A program made the position numbers and the translations under genes. A stretch of DNA of 35,707 nucleotides, from assembly GCA_902578545.1 (NCBI GenBank), contig CACHDI010000013.1:1-35707 (forward strand), in the 5' to 3' direction. The first letter of the stretch is position 1, and every line of letters starts with the position of its first letter. Shown here one piece after another: positions 1 to 7,666 of this stretch. This DNA is from an uncultured Alphaproteobacteria bacterium. Its GTDB lineage: Bacteria > Pseudomonadota > Alphaproteobacteria > Rhodobacterales > Rhodobacteraceae. Below the pieces are notes generated by a model. That model did no database searches, was not told the origin of the DNA, and worked only from the letters and a program-made list of their open reading frames with translations.

Positions 1-1244
1 ACAAACAATACATTAAAGAAACAACAGGCCAATTCTATTCCCGAAGATTTGTAATGACTTATCCTAATGAGCAATTACCAGCAGGTCGCCCATTGAAAAT
101 GTCTCCAGCTCATGATGCAATGACAGAAAATGGATGCCAGTGGGGAGTGAGTTGGGATCTTGAAGTTCCACTATATTTCGCACCTAAAGATTTTAGAGAA
201 ACACCATCTTTAAAAAGATCCAATGCTTTTGAAATTGTTAAAAATGAATGCTTGAATGTTAGAACTGGTGTTGGCCTCTTAGATATTTCGGGGTTTTCAC
301 GGTTTGAAGTAACAGGAACAAACGCAGAAGATTGGCTTGATAAAGTTTTTGCGTGCAAACTTCCAAAAAAAGGGAAAGCTTCATTAGCACCAATGTTAAG
401 TCCATCTGGAAAATTAAAAGGGGATCTCACAATCTTCAACTGGGGTGACGGATCCTGGTGGGTCATGGGTTCCTATTATCTTAGAAATTGGCATATGAGA
501 TGGTTTTCAGAAAATTTGACTCCCAACGTTTTTATAAGAGACCTAGGTGAAGATTATTGTGGATTTTCAATATCTGGTCCTAGATCAAAGGAACTTATAA
601 AAAATCTTACCGATAGTGAAATTGGAAAACTTCCTTTCATGGGGTGTGGAAATTATGATATTGGTTTAATTCAAACTAAAATTGGAAGATTATCAGTAGC
701 TGGTGAATTGGGATATGAAATCAATTGTAGAATGGGCGATCATATAGCTTTGAGAAGATTGCTTTTAGAAAATGGAAAGCAATTTGGTATCCATGAATAT
801 GGCTTCAATGCACTTTTATCAATGCGTTTAGAAAAAAGTTTTGGAATTTGGTCTGCTGAATATACACAAGGTTACACTCCTGGGATGACAGGTCTTGATA
901 GGTGGATAAACTGGCAAAAAAATGATTTCATTGGTAAAAAAGCTTCATATCTTGAAAAATCGGGGAACGGACCAAATCAAAAGTTGGTTACATTAGAAGT
1001 AGACTCTAGTGACTCAGATGCAAGTGGGTTTGAACCAATATGGAAAAATGGAAAGAGAGTTGGATTTATTACCTCTGGTGGTTACGGACATAGAGTACAA
1101 AAATCCCTGGCAATGGGATTAATAAACACTGACCTAGCGGAAAGTGGCCAAGAAATTGATGTCCATATTGTAGGAAAAGAAAAGAAGGCTAAAATAATTC
1201 CTGTATCTCCATATGATCCAAAAGGTGAACTGATGAGAGCTTAA
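1..1244 (+). CDS. Dimethylglycine/sarcosine dehydrogenase-type oxidoreductase, C-terminal part (5' truncated by window edge)
   Basis: The reading frame is open from the first complete codon at position 3, and the residues before the first ATG (54) read YSRRFV-MTYPNEQLPAGRPL. That is the linker following the FAD domain in the DMGDH/SARDH family, so the true start lies left of the window. What remains is the FAO_M-type linker, then a GcvT aminomethyltransferase fold (from about residue 75 counted from the ATG) and a GcvT C-terminal barrel (about 300-396). In this family the FAD domain oxidises an N-methyl amine and the GcvT part passes the one-carbon unit to tetrahydrofolate. Substrate (dimethylglycine, sarcosine or a related N-methyl compound) cannot be decided without the missing N-terminal half. 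The protein ends in a plausible family C-terminus with no internal stop. Confidence 0.85.
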   Translation, partial: KQYIKETTGQFYSRRFVMTYPNEQLPAGRPLKMSPAHDAMTENGCQWGVSWDLEVPLYFAPKDFRETPSLKRSNAFEIVKNECLNVRTGVGLLDISGFSRFEVTGTNAEDWLDKVFACKLPKKGKASLAPMLSPSGKLKGDLTIFNWGDGSWWVMGSYYLRNWHMRWFSENLTPNVFIRDLGEDYCGFSISGPRSKELIKNLTDSEIGKLPFMGCGNYDIGLIQTKIGRLSVAGELGYEINCRMGDHIALRRLLLENGKQFGIHEYGFNALLSMRLEKSFGIWSAEYTQGYTPGMTGLDRWINWQKNDFIGKKASYLEKSGNGPNQKLVTLEVDSSDSDASGFEPIWKNGKRVGFITSGGYGHRVQKSLAMGLINTDLAESGQEIDVHIVGKEKKAKIIPVSPYDPKGELMRA

Positions 1245-1247
1245 TTA

Positions 1248-1277
1248 TTGTTTGAATAATAAAAAATATTCAAACAA
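1248..1277. terminator. AT-rich hairpin between convergent genes
   Basis: Two perfect 11-base inverted arms (TTGTTTGAATA at 1248-1258 and TATTCAAACAA at 1267-1277) flank an 8-base A-rich loop. It starts 4 bases after the stop of the + strand oxidoreductase and lies 11 bases beyond the stop of the - strand nuclease gene. That position suits a shared bidirectional terminator. The stem is A/T-rich and the following T-runs are not immediate, so efficiency is uncertain. Confidence 0.5.
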
Positions 1278-1287
1278 AACTATTGGG

Positions 1288-1953
1288 CTATTTTTTTGAC
1301 TTTCTCCAACCATTCATTTTTGCTTCTTCTTCAGAACAAAACCACCTTTCCCCTTTATTTTCGTTAATCTTGGTCATTTCATAATTTAAGTTTCCAGGGA
1401 TATGATAAATTTTTTGACCTTTAGAGGATATATTACCTTTGATATAACATTTTCTATTGTCTAAATTATTGTTGCTTTTAAATCTTTTCCCACGACGCCA
1501 TTCCCAAGGATAAATAAAATTACCTTGCCATACTCCTAACCCTTTTTCTTTTGCTTTTTTTTCGTCAAAAAAAAATTTATCACTATATCGGAGATATGCT
1601 AGGGCTAATCCATTTTTAACTAACCAAGAATTTATTGAAATCTCACCAATCCAACATTCACCTATAAATCTTCCATATTTATCAATTTCATAATGACTGC
1701 ATTTAATAGATTTATATTTATTTTTTTTTATAAATTGAACTAATGCCTTAGTAGAATTTAAACCACAGCTATATTCGATTTTTTTTTTGTCAAAACAATA
1801 TTGATTAGTTTCTGGGGCATCAATGCCAAAAAGTCGAATTTTTTTTTCATTAACTATTATTGTGTCACCATCAATAATCTTAATATCCGCATAAACATTT
1901 TGTAAAAAAAACAACCATATGAGAATTAATAATTTAAAAAAATACACCGACAT
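1288..1953 (-). CDS. Secreted thermonuclease-family (SNase-like) protein
   Basis: A hydrophobic signal segment (residues about 5-22, ending ...NVYA) predicts export. The staphylococcal-nuclease fold follows: the D28-G-D-T motif, RLFGIDAPE (40-48) and DKYGR (91-95). R40, E48 and R95 match the catalytic Arg/Glu/Arg of the family, so an active Ca-dependent nuclease is plausible. After the nuclease domain (to about residue 155) comes a separate tail beginning CYIKGN, with YHIPG, GERWFC and GWR motifs. I recognise this tail from alphaproteobacterial thermonuclease homologues but know no function for it. The gene stands alone between a convergent and a co-directional neighbour. Likely role: periplasmic or extracellular nucleic-acid degradation. 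Confidence 0.85.
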   Translation of the reverse strand: MSVYFFKLLILIWLFFLQNVYADIKIIDGDTIIVNEKKIRLFGIDAPETNQYCFDKKKIEYSCGLNSTKALVQFIKKNKYKSIKCSHYEIDKYGRFIGECWIGEISINSWLVKNGLALAYLRYSDKFFFDEKKAKEKGLGVWQGNFIYPWEWRRGKRFKSNNNLDNRKCYIKGNISSKGQKIYHIPGNLNYEMTKINENKGERWFCSEEEAKMNGWRKSKK

Positions 1954-2011
1954 AGTTTATAATAAGATTTTTAAGTCTATTCTACTCTCATTAATTTAAT
2001 AAATAAGAATT

Positions 2012-3397
2012 TTAGGCTACTGATATCACCCCCCCCATACCAGAAGCATGATGCTCCAGCATATGGCAATGAAATAACCAGTCCCCTGGATTATCAGCTT
2101 TAAAGATAAATTCTGCTTTCTCTCCACGATCCATCAAATATGTATCTCTAAAAAAATATCGTTTCTCACTACCAAACTCTTGTGAGTTTACCCAAAAATG
2201 TTGCCCATGAAGATGCATCGAATGAGGCCAATTTGTATCATTCCAAACTTTTAAAATTATTAAATCACCTAAATTAACTTTAGCAATTTGAAAATCGTAA
2301 TTACCAATGTGTCCATTGAAAGCCCAAAGTTTGGAATTATCTAAAGCAAGTTCTCTTAATTCTTTTTTTTCACCTTCAAAAATAGCTGAAGAAAGATTAC
2401 CCATAGCTCCACCTTGCATATGAATTTCTATTATTTTTGCAGAAGTTAATGGTGGGACTTCATGATGTACAATGGGATCTATCAAATTTAAGTGATCTTC
2501 AATTACAAGGTCAGTTGTTATAAAATCTGCTACTTTTAAGGGCTCTTTATTACTGACTTCAAATAAACTTTTCAATTGAGAAGAATCTTCTATCAGAAGA
2601 TCTACTCTTTGAGCTGGTCCTAAGACAATTTTCTGAGTTTTAAAAAGCTTACAAGAAATTCCATCAATAGAAATAACATTTAACGAATTTTTATTTAGTA
2701 AACTAAAACTTAGAATTCTTGCATTAGAAGTATTAATAAATCTTAACCGTAATGGCCCATAGCTAGGTATTTCTATTTTTGGACTAAATTGTCCATTTAT
2801 TGAAAGTCGATTTCCATATCGACCCGCGTGAGACCAATGCATTAAATTACCAAAGCTTTCTTCATCAACTTGGTTGTTTTCATTTATTAGCCAATCATCA
2901 GCTACTACTAAAATGTCCCTTCGACCTAAACTATTATTTAAATTGTTGGTAATAATTAATGGACCATACAATCCTCTTGCAACATGCTCCCATGCCTTAT
3001 TATGAGCATGATACCAATAAGTTCCAGTTTCATTAATAGGAAATCTGTAAACAAATGTTTCTCCAGTCTCAACAAGTGGTTGAGACACATAAGGAACCCC
3101 GTCCATAGAATTTAAATTTCTAATACCATGCCAGTGTAATGTTGTTGGTTCACCAAGTAAATTTGTAAATTCTACTTCTAAAATATCTCCTTTTTCTGCA
3201 GTAATTAAGGGTCCAGGACATGAATTATTTAAAAGCCACAAGTTAGTCAGATTTTGATTATTACTGAACGAATAATCTGTTGGTTTAGCCACTAATTTAT
3301 ATCTTTTAATTATTTTTCCTTCTGCATATGTTTCTTTGGAAGACATCATGATGAATGTTGCTATTGAAAGATTTAAGAATTTGCGTCTACCAATCAT
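2012..3397 (-). CDS. Multicopper oxidase (laccase/CueO-like), Tat-exported
   Basis: A 461-residue protein beginning with a twin-arginine-like signal (GRRKFL, then a hydrophobic stretch to about residue 25). It has three cupredoxin domains. Copper ligands are all visible: HWH (88-90), HAH (130-132), HSMHLH (392-397), and HCHMLEH (443-449) with axial Met454. These give the full type 1 site (H392, C444, H449, M454) and the trinuclear type 2/3 site. The enzyme should reduce O2 to water with electrons from Cu(I), another metal or an organic donor. There is no Met-rich insert like that of E. coli CueO. It lies 10 bases downstream of the cytochrome c gene with a clear AAAGGA ribosome-binding site, so the two form an operon. 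Cytochrome c could be its electron partner, which is inference. Confidence 0.92.
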   Translation of the reverse strand: MIGRRKFLNLSIATFIMMSSKETYAEGKIIKRYKLVAKPTDYSFSNNQNLTNLWLLNNSCPGPLITAEKGDILEVEFTNLLGEPTTLHWHGIRNLNSMDGVPYVSQPLVETGETFVYRFPINETGTYWYHAHNKAWEHVARGLYGPLIITNNLNNSLGRRDILVVADDWLINENNQVDEESFGNLMHWSHAGRYGNRLSINGQFSPKIEIPSYGPLRLRFINTSNARILSFSLLNKNSLNVISIDGISCKLFKTQKIVLGPAQRVDLLIEDSSQLKSLFEVSNKEPLKVADFITTDLVIEDHLNLIDPIVHHEVPPLTSAKIIEIHMQGGAMGNLSSAIFEGEKKELRELALDNSKLWAFNGHIGNYDFQIAKVNLGDLIILKVWNDTNWPHSMHLHGQHFWVNSQEFGSEKRYFFRDTYLMDRGEKAEFIFKADNPGDWLFHCHMLEHHASGMGGVISVA

Positions 3398-3407
3398 CTT
3401 AATTCCT

Positions 3408-3896
3408 TTAATTTTCCTTGAATACTTTATTTAGTTGATCATGCTTAATGCGTATATGACTTGGCCATTTACTTTTTATGTAGGATAAAACAGAAATAAT
3501 CTGATCATTAGAAAGTAAATTTTTATAAGCTGGCATATTATTTGGATAATCCATATTTAAAAATTCTTCGATACCATATTTAGTAAGCATAAAAAGATGG
3601 TAATCTGTGTGATGCCAAGTATGTCCTTCTTCATTATGTGGAGGAGCTAATCTTAAACCATCTACTAATTCATCTTGCCACCCTTCTTGACCTTGCAAAT
3701 TAATACCATGACAAGATGCACATTGATCATCATAAATTAGTTTGCCAGAAGCCAATATTATTTTGTTTTCGGGAAACAATGTAATATTATTTTTGGATTC
3801 TTGATTGTTTATTAAATAAGAAAATCCAATACAAAAAGATACTAGAATTATAATCATAATTAATAAGTAGTATTTCTTTGTTGCTAATGTATCCAT
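3408..3896 (-). CDS. Membrane-anchored monohaem cytochrome c
   Basis: An N-terminal hydrophobic helix (about residues 10-29) with no obvious cleavage site suggests a membrane-anchored periplasmic protein. The haem motif is C59-A-S-C62-H63, and the likely axial Met is M121 in the NNMPAY segment. The GHTWHH segment (91-96) followed by an LF..TK.G pattern is, from memory, typical of a cytochrome subfamily found with copper-handling genes. It is first in a two-gene operon with the multicopper oxidase. No Shine-Dalgarno sequence precedes the ATG at 3896, and the predicted promoter places transcription start almost on this codon. An alternative ATG (M14) would shorten the cytoplasmic tail but also lacks a clear ribosome-binding site. 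Confidence 0.88.
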   Translation of the reverse strand: MDTLATKKYYLLIMIIILVSFCIGFSYLINNQESKNNITLFPENKIILASGKLIYDDQCASCHGINLQGQEGWQDELVDGLRLAPPHNEEGHTWHHTDYHLFMLTKYGIEEFLNMDYPNNMPAYKNLLSNDQIISVLSYIKSKWPSHIRIKHDQLNKVFKEN

Positions 3897-3903
3897 GATT
3901 AAA

Positions 3904-3934
3904 GATATGAGATCTCCACTTTATGGAGAGTCAA
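3904..3934 (-). promoter_or_regulatory. MerR-type promoter/operator for the cytochrome c-multicopper oxidase operon
   Basis: Read on the - strand: TTGACT (3934-3929), a 19-base spacer, then CATATC (3909-3904) as a weak -10. The spacer holds the dyad CTCCAT-AAA-GTGGAG, which has one mismatch. A 19-base spacer with a dyad just after the -35 is characteristic of promoters activated by MerR-family regulators. It is a near copy (20 of 22 bases from ATTGACT through the dyad) of the site facing the other way at 3958-3988. Confidence 0.6.
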
Positions 3935-3957
3935 TATTAATATATTTTTTTGTTTTA

Positions 3958-3988
3958 TTGACTCTCCATAAGATGGAGGCCCTATATA
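3958..3988 (+). promoter_or_regulatory. MerR-type promoter/operator for the cytochrome c'-dihaem cytochrome operon
   Basis: TTGACT (3958-3963), a 19-base spacer, then TATATA (3983-3988). Inside the spacer is a perfect dyad, CTCCAT (3964-3969) and ATGGAG (3973-3978), placed directly after the -35 as in mer-type promoters. The predicted transcript starts near 3995 and the first gene begins at 4024 behind TGAGGA. The half-site differs from the usual CueR/HmrR sequence, so the inducing metal cannot be read from the DNA. Confidence 0.68.
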
Positions 3989-4023
3989 ACATAAATCCGA
4001 GAACTTAAATCATATGAGGAAAC

Positions 4024-4467
4024 ATGATATCTTTAACTCTAAAAATTTCTTTAGTGGTTATTTTTTTTAGCTCAACATTATTACTTGCTCATACAGGTGT
4101 TAAAAATGAGGATGTTATGAAAAGAATGAATTTAATGAAGTCAATGGCAGAAAATTCAAAAATTATTGGTGAAATGTTAAAAAAGAAAATACCTTTTGAT
4201 TTGGAACAAGCAAAAAATTCACTTGTTGAAATTTCTAATTTATCAAAATCTACGCCTTTAGTATTTGAAAAAATGGCTATGGATCCAAAGTCAGAATCTA
4301 AAATAATCATTTGGGAAGAATTTGATAATTTTAGAGATCTATCGAATAAACTAGCCGATAACACGTTATCTGCTGCTGAAAATTTGTCTGGATTTGAAGA
4401 TTTAAAACCTGCACTCATGACAACTGCATCGGGTTGCAAAGAGTGCCACACTAGATATCGAGAATAA
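4024..4467 (+). CDS. Cytochrome c'-type (class II) cytochrome
   Basis: A 147-residue protein with a signal peptide (hydrophobic 5-21, cleavage likely near LLAH) and a four-helix-bundle pattern. The haem motif C138-K-E-C141-H142 sits at the extreme C-terminus followed by TRYR, the class II (cytochrome c'/c556) arrangement. IWEEFDNF (96-103) and DLKPAL (126-131) are also family-like. It should be a soluble periplasmic haem protein; members carry electrons or bind NO. Its stop codon is immediately followed by the ATG of the dihaem cytochrome (TAA-ATG), so the two are co-translated. The ribosome-binding site TGAGGA is only three bases from the ATG. Confidence 0.88.
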   Translation: MISLTLKISLVVIFFSSTLLLAHTGVKNEDVMKRMNLMKSMAENSKIIGEMLKKKIPFDLEQAKNSLVEISNLSKSTPLVFEKMAMDPKSESKIIIWEEFDNFRDLSNKLADNTLSAAENLSGFEDLKPALMTTASGCKECHTRYRE

Positions 4468-5343
4468 ATGAAAGCTTTGAATTTTAACAAAACTTTACCT
4501 ATTTCTTTTTTTTTGGTCATCATTGCAATAATTATTTACACTTTTATCACCCAACCAAAAAAACCAACTCAAATTGATATATCATTACTAAAAGGAAACA
4601 TTGATAACGGAAAAAAAGTATTTTTAGCTTCTGGCTGTAATAGTTGCCACATGTCTGATGGTTCAAACAATAAATATTTGTTATCTGGCGGACAAAAATT
4701 TGTAACTAATTTTGGAACATTTGTTGCTCCTAATATATCAACTAGTAGAGAACATGGAATAGGTTCATGGAATTTTTCTGACTTTTACAATTCCATAAAA
4801 TTTGGTCAAAGCCCATCTGGCAAACATTATTTCCCAGCTTACCCTTATAATTCATATCAACATATGCATGATGAAGATATTTATGATCTATGGACATTTT
4901 GGAAAACTTTACCAAGTGATGAAACACCAAGTCAAATACATGATTTATTTTTTCCATTTAATTTTAGACGTAATATAGGAATCTGGAAAACTTTTTTTAT
5001 GAAAGATAATTACTTCGATCAAAAACTTGATAGATCAACTTACTTAGTAGAGGCATTAGGTCATTGTGCAGAATGCCATACACCAAGAAATTATGTCGGT
5101 AGCTTAAAAAAGTCAGAATGGATGCGTGGTGGAATAAATCCGAGTGCTAAAGGAAAGATACCTAGTATTCATCCATCAGATTTAAAATGGACAAAAGATG
5201 AAATAGTTGAATACCTTTCATCTGGATTTACTCCAAACTATGATATGGTAGGTGGAAAAATGGCGTCGGTTGTTGAAAATATTTCACAATTAAGTGATTT
5301 AGATCGTGGATTAATAGCTGATTATTTATTAAGATTACAATAA
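4468..5343 (+). CDS. Membrane-anchored dihaem cytochrome c
   Basis: A 291-residue protein with one N-terminal transmembrane anchor (about 11-28) and two haem motifs, C57-N-S-C60-H61 and C200-A-E-C203-H204. Each is followed by a typical cytochrome c fold. The segments YLVEALGHCAECHTPRN and GGKMASVV (263-270) resemble the cytochrome subunits of membrane-bound alcohol/gluconate dehydrogenases. No dehydrogenase subunit is encoded nearby, so the electron donor is unknown. It is second in the operon with the cytochrome c'. By context it probably moves electrons between the periplasmic cytochromes and the membrane chain. Confidence 0.87.
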   Translation: MKALNFNKTLPISFFLVIIAIIIYTFITQPKKPTQIDISLLKGNIDNGKKVFLASGCNSCHMSDGSNNKYLLSGGQKFVTNFGTFVAPNISTSREHGIGSWNFSDFYNSIKFGQSPSGKHYFPAYPYNSYQHMHDEDIYDLWTFWKTLPSDETPSQIHDLFFPFNFRRNIGIWKTFFMKDNYFDQKLDRSTYLVEALGHCAECHTPRNYVGSLKKSEWMRGGINPSAKGKIPSIHPSDLKWTKDEIVEYLSSGFTPNYDMVGGKMASVVENISQLSDLDRGLIADYLLRLQ

Positions 5344-5408
5344 GGTGTTTAAAAAATTATTAATAATATTTTAATTTAGATATCAATATTTGGAGAGCCT
5401 ATAAATAA

Positions 5409-6275
5409 ATGCTCATTAATAAAAAACCACTTCATCCAAATTTTGGTGTAATCATTGAAGATATAGACCTCAATCAAGTATCACATAATTTCCTTTATAA
5501 GGAAATACGTGAATTATTCGAAAATTACTCAGTTATTCTTTTTAAAAATCAAAAAATTTCTGATGATACCCATATCAACTTTGCAAAATTATTTGGACAA
5601 TTAGAAAATAGAGAGGCAATGGCAACTAATTCAGATGTAGAATTTGAATTATCTTTAGTCACTAATCAAAAAGAAGATAAATCTGTTTACGACGAATATG
5701 ATATAAAAACACTAGATTTAAAAGCTAATATGCTATGGCATACAGATAGCACTTTTTTGCCTATACCAGCTCTTGCAAACATAATTACTGCTAAAATAAT
5801 TCCTTCTTCAGGAGGACAAACAGAACTGGCATCGACTAGAGTAGCACTAAAAAAACTACCTAAAGATCTTTATTATAACATAAAAGATAAGAAAATTTGG
5901 CATAATCTTTCTCACTCAAGAAAGCAAATAAATAATCAATTAGCTAAAGAATCCTATATCAATAGGTGGCCATCTAAAAAGTGGGATGCTATTTTAAAAA
6001 ACCCAACGACTGGTGAGGAATCGATATATATAGCCTCTCATTCTTATCAAATCGAAGGAATGAGCGAATTAGAATCTCAGAAAATTATTACTGAAATAAT
6101 TAATTTCTGTACTCAGTATGAATTCATATATTCACATAGTTGGACACTTGGCGACGTTTTAATTTGGGATGAAAGATCCATACTTCATAGAGGACGTCCA
6201 TGGCCCTATGAAGAACCAAGAACAATGGCGAGTATTTGCGTATCGGTTGGAAAAAATGATGGTTTTAATATTTAA
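5409..6275 (+). CDS. TauD/TfdA-family Fe(II)/2-oxoglutarate dioxygenase
   Basis: 288 residues, full family length. The iron ligands are visible: H111-T-D113 (in LWHTDS) and H260 (in SILHRGRP), with R271 in PRTMAS as the probable 2-oxoglutarate carboxylate ligand. The N-terminal FGVIIEDIDL segment is also typical. Enzymes of this family hydroxylate sulfonates, aryloxyacids or other small acids, releasing succinate and CO2; the substrate is not predictable here. It is transcribed in the same direction as the cytochromes but 65 bases further on, so co-regulation is uncertain. It converges with the kinase gene at 6315. The start is preceded by GGAGAG, about 11 bases away, which is a long spacing. 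Confidence 0.88.
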   Translation: MLINKKPLHPNFGVIIEDIDLNQVSHNFLYKEIRELFENYSVILFKNQKISDDTHINFAKLFGQLENREAMATNSDVEFELSLVTNQKEDKSVYDEYDIKTLDLKANMLWHTDSTFLPIPALANIITAKIIPSSGGQTELASTRVALKKLPKDLYYNIKDKKIWHNLSHSRKQINNQLAKESYINRWPSKKWDAILKNPTTGEESIYIASHSYQIEGMSELESQKIITEIINFCTQYEFIYSHSWTLGDVLIWDERSILHRGRPWPYEEPRTMASICVSVGKNDGFNI

Positions 6276-6286
6276 AATAATGCAAT

Positions 6287-6317
6287 AATCATGCTATAAA
6301 TAATGATTTATAAATCA
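6287..6317. terminator. Possible terminator between convergent genes
   Basis: AATCAT (6287-6292) can pair with ATGATT (6303-6308), and a perfect 14-base palindrome TGATTTATAAATCA occupies 6304-6317, running into the kinase stop codon. On the + strand it is followed by CTTTTTT. Stems are short and A/T-rich, so this is a weak call. Confidence 0.35.
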
Positions 6318-7622
6318 CTTTTTTGCGTGATCTGCTACAAATAACTCACCTCCATCTGTTTCAGCTATACCAAAAAGACGAAGCATTTTATTTTTTTGCA
6401 TTTCTTTTAACCAAGAGTTTAATGAACTAGATTCTAATCCGTTATTTTTAAACAAAGTTACAACAAGGCCTTCTTCCAAACAAGAAATCGTTAAGTCGTC
6501 ATCATTTCTTATTTTTTCAACAGCCTCAGCTAACAAGTCCACTAATTCTAATCCTGTTGGTGAAGCATCTGGTCCACTAGCCAAATAACCTGCCTTTGCT
6601 GTTGGATGTTCAATCCCTCTTAATAAAGGAATTTCTGCATCATATATGTTTGCTAATAGTCCAGGAAAAGCAACTATGGTATTTATTTCACAATCTAACA
6701 TCATATCTTTAACATTTTGATCATTATAAGGTAATTGAGATTCAATGAGATATGATTTAATAAATTCTTTTCTAAAATTAAAATTTGTGAATCTAGATCC
6801 TAACCACATCATATAGGGTAAACCAAAGTCCATAACAGCAGCACCCACTTGAACTAAATCATAATCTATTGCAGTAAGTTCTTTTGTTTCGGGATCATAT
6901 AATATGTTATCAGGCTTAAAATCGTTATGAACAACAACTTCCCTTTTTGCTGCATCTGATTTTGGAAAAAAAGCTGAACACTGCATTATTTTTTTATAAA
7001 CTCCGGTTTTTAATTCTAATTTGAATATTTTTTTTGCAGTCTCTGGATTAGGATTACCTACACCTAAAACTGGCATTTGCGTATCAAAGCCTGACCAAGG
7101 TAAACACCAGCATGGAGCAAATGGTGGCATAGGCTTAAGTATTGAAGAAATATTAAGATCTTGTTCTAGAAATTCATTTTTTAAATTTTGATACCAATCT
7201 ATTGGTATTGAATGTAATTTAGCTAGTAATTTAGCTACCTTTTCTGGAGGAGCTATTTTTTGATTGAAATGAAAAAAATCTTCCATAACTGAAATACCTG
7301 CCGATCTCTCAATATGAAAATCTGCCCCATGTAAAACTATAGGGGGAGCAATTCCATTAGATCTAAGATTTTCTGTTGCGGCTAATACACGTTTAAAAGT
7401 ATTTGGGTGTGAACTCATAATACTTTCATTTCCTTTAACTTTAACTATACATTTTGGAATTTCCCCCTCTGAGCAAATAAATGTTTTTGCACCACTATTC
7501 CCAGAGACATCTTTTATTGACAGTATTTTTTTTTCAACTTTTTCCTGATATATAATATCACTAGCGATCTTAGCTATTTCTTCAATGGGTGCATTTTTTA
7601 AGCATAATTCTGAATGAGACAT
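6315..7622 (-). CDS. Choline-kinase/APH-type phosphotransferase
   Basis: 435 residues with a protein-kinase-like fold of the aminoglycoside phosphotransferase/choline kinase clan. Key motifs: candidate ATP lysine K61 (IVKVKG), catalytic loop HNDFKPDN (232-239) and metal-binding IDYD (252-255), followed by GAAVMDFGLPYM. The long C-terminal helical region is larger than in small APH enzymes and closer to choline/ethanolamine-kinase-like proteins. It should phosphorylate a small hydroxylated molecule, but the substrate is not evident. The ribosome-binding site AAGGGGGA lies four bases before the ATG. It is the last gene of a leftward run GST-MAPEG-kinase, 44 bases after the MAPEG gene. Confidence 0.8.
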   Translation of the reverse strand: MSHSELCLKNAPIEEIAKIASDIIYQEKVEKKILSIKDVSGNSGAKTFICSEGEIPKCIVKVKGNESIMSSHPNTFKRVLAATENLRSNGIAPPIVLHGADFHIERSAGISVMEDFFHFNQKIAPPEKVAKLLAKLHSIPIDWYQNLKNEFLEQDLNISSILKPMPPFAPCWCLPWSGFDTQMPVLGVGNPNPETAKKIFKLELKTGVYKKIMQCSAFFPKSDAAKREVVVHNDFKPDNILYDPETKELTAIDYDLVQVGAAVMDFGLPYMMWLGSRFTNFNFRKEFIKSYLIESQLPYNDQNVKDMMLDCEINTIVAFPGLLANIYDAEIPLLRGIEHPTAKAGYLASGPDASPTGLELVDLLAEAVEKIRNDDDLTISCLEEGLVVTLFKNNGLESSSLNSWLKEMQKNKMLRLFGIAETDGGELFVADHAKK

Positions 7623-7666
7623 TTTTCCCCCTTGTCTAATTACTCAACTTTCAAAATTGATAAAAA

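Noticed and set aside
4468-5343. Dihaem cytochrome as an alcohol/gluconate dehydrogenase subunit
   Set aside because: Sequence resembles that family, but no flavin or PQQ dehydrogenase subunit is encoded nearby, so I kept the general name.
5385-5409. Third MerR-type site before the TauD-like gene
   Set aside because: TGGAGAGCCTATAAATA resembles the right half of the 3958-3988 site, but there is no TTGACT at the right distance and no left half-dyad; likely coincidence.
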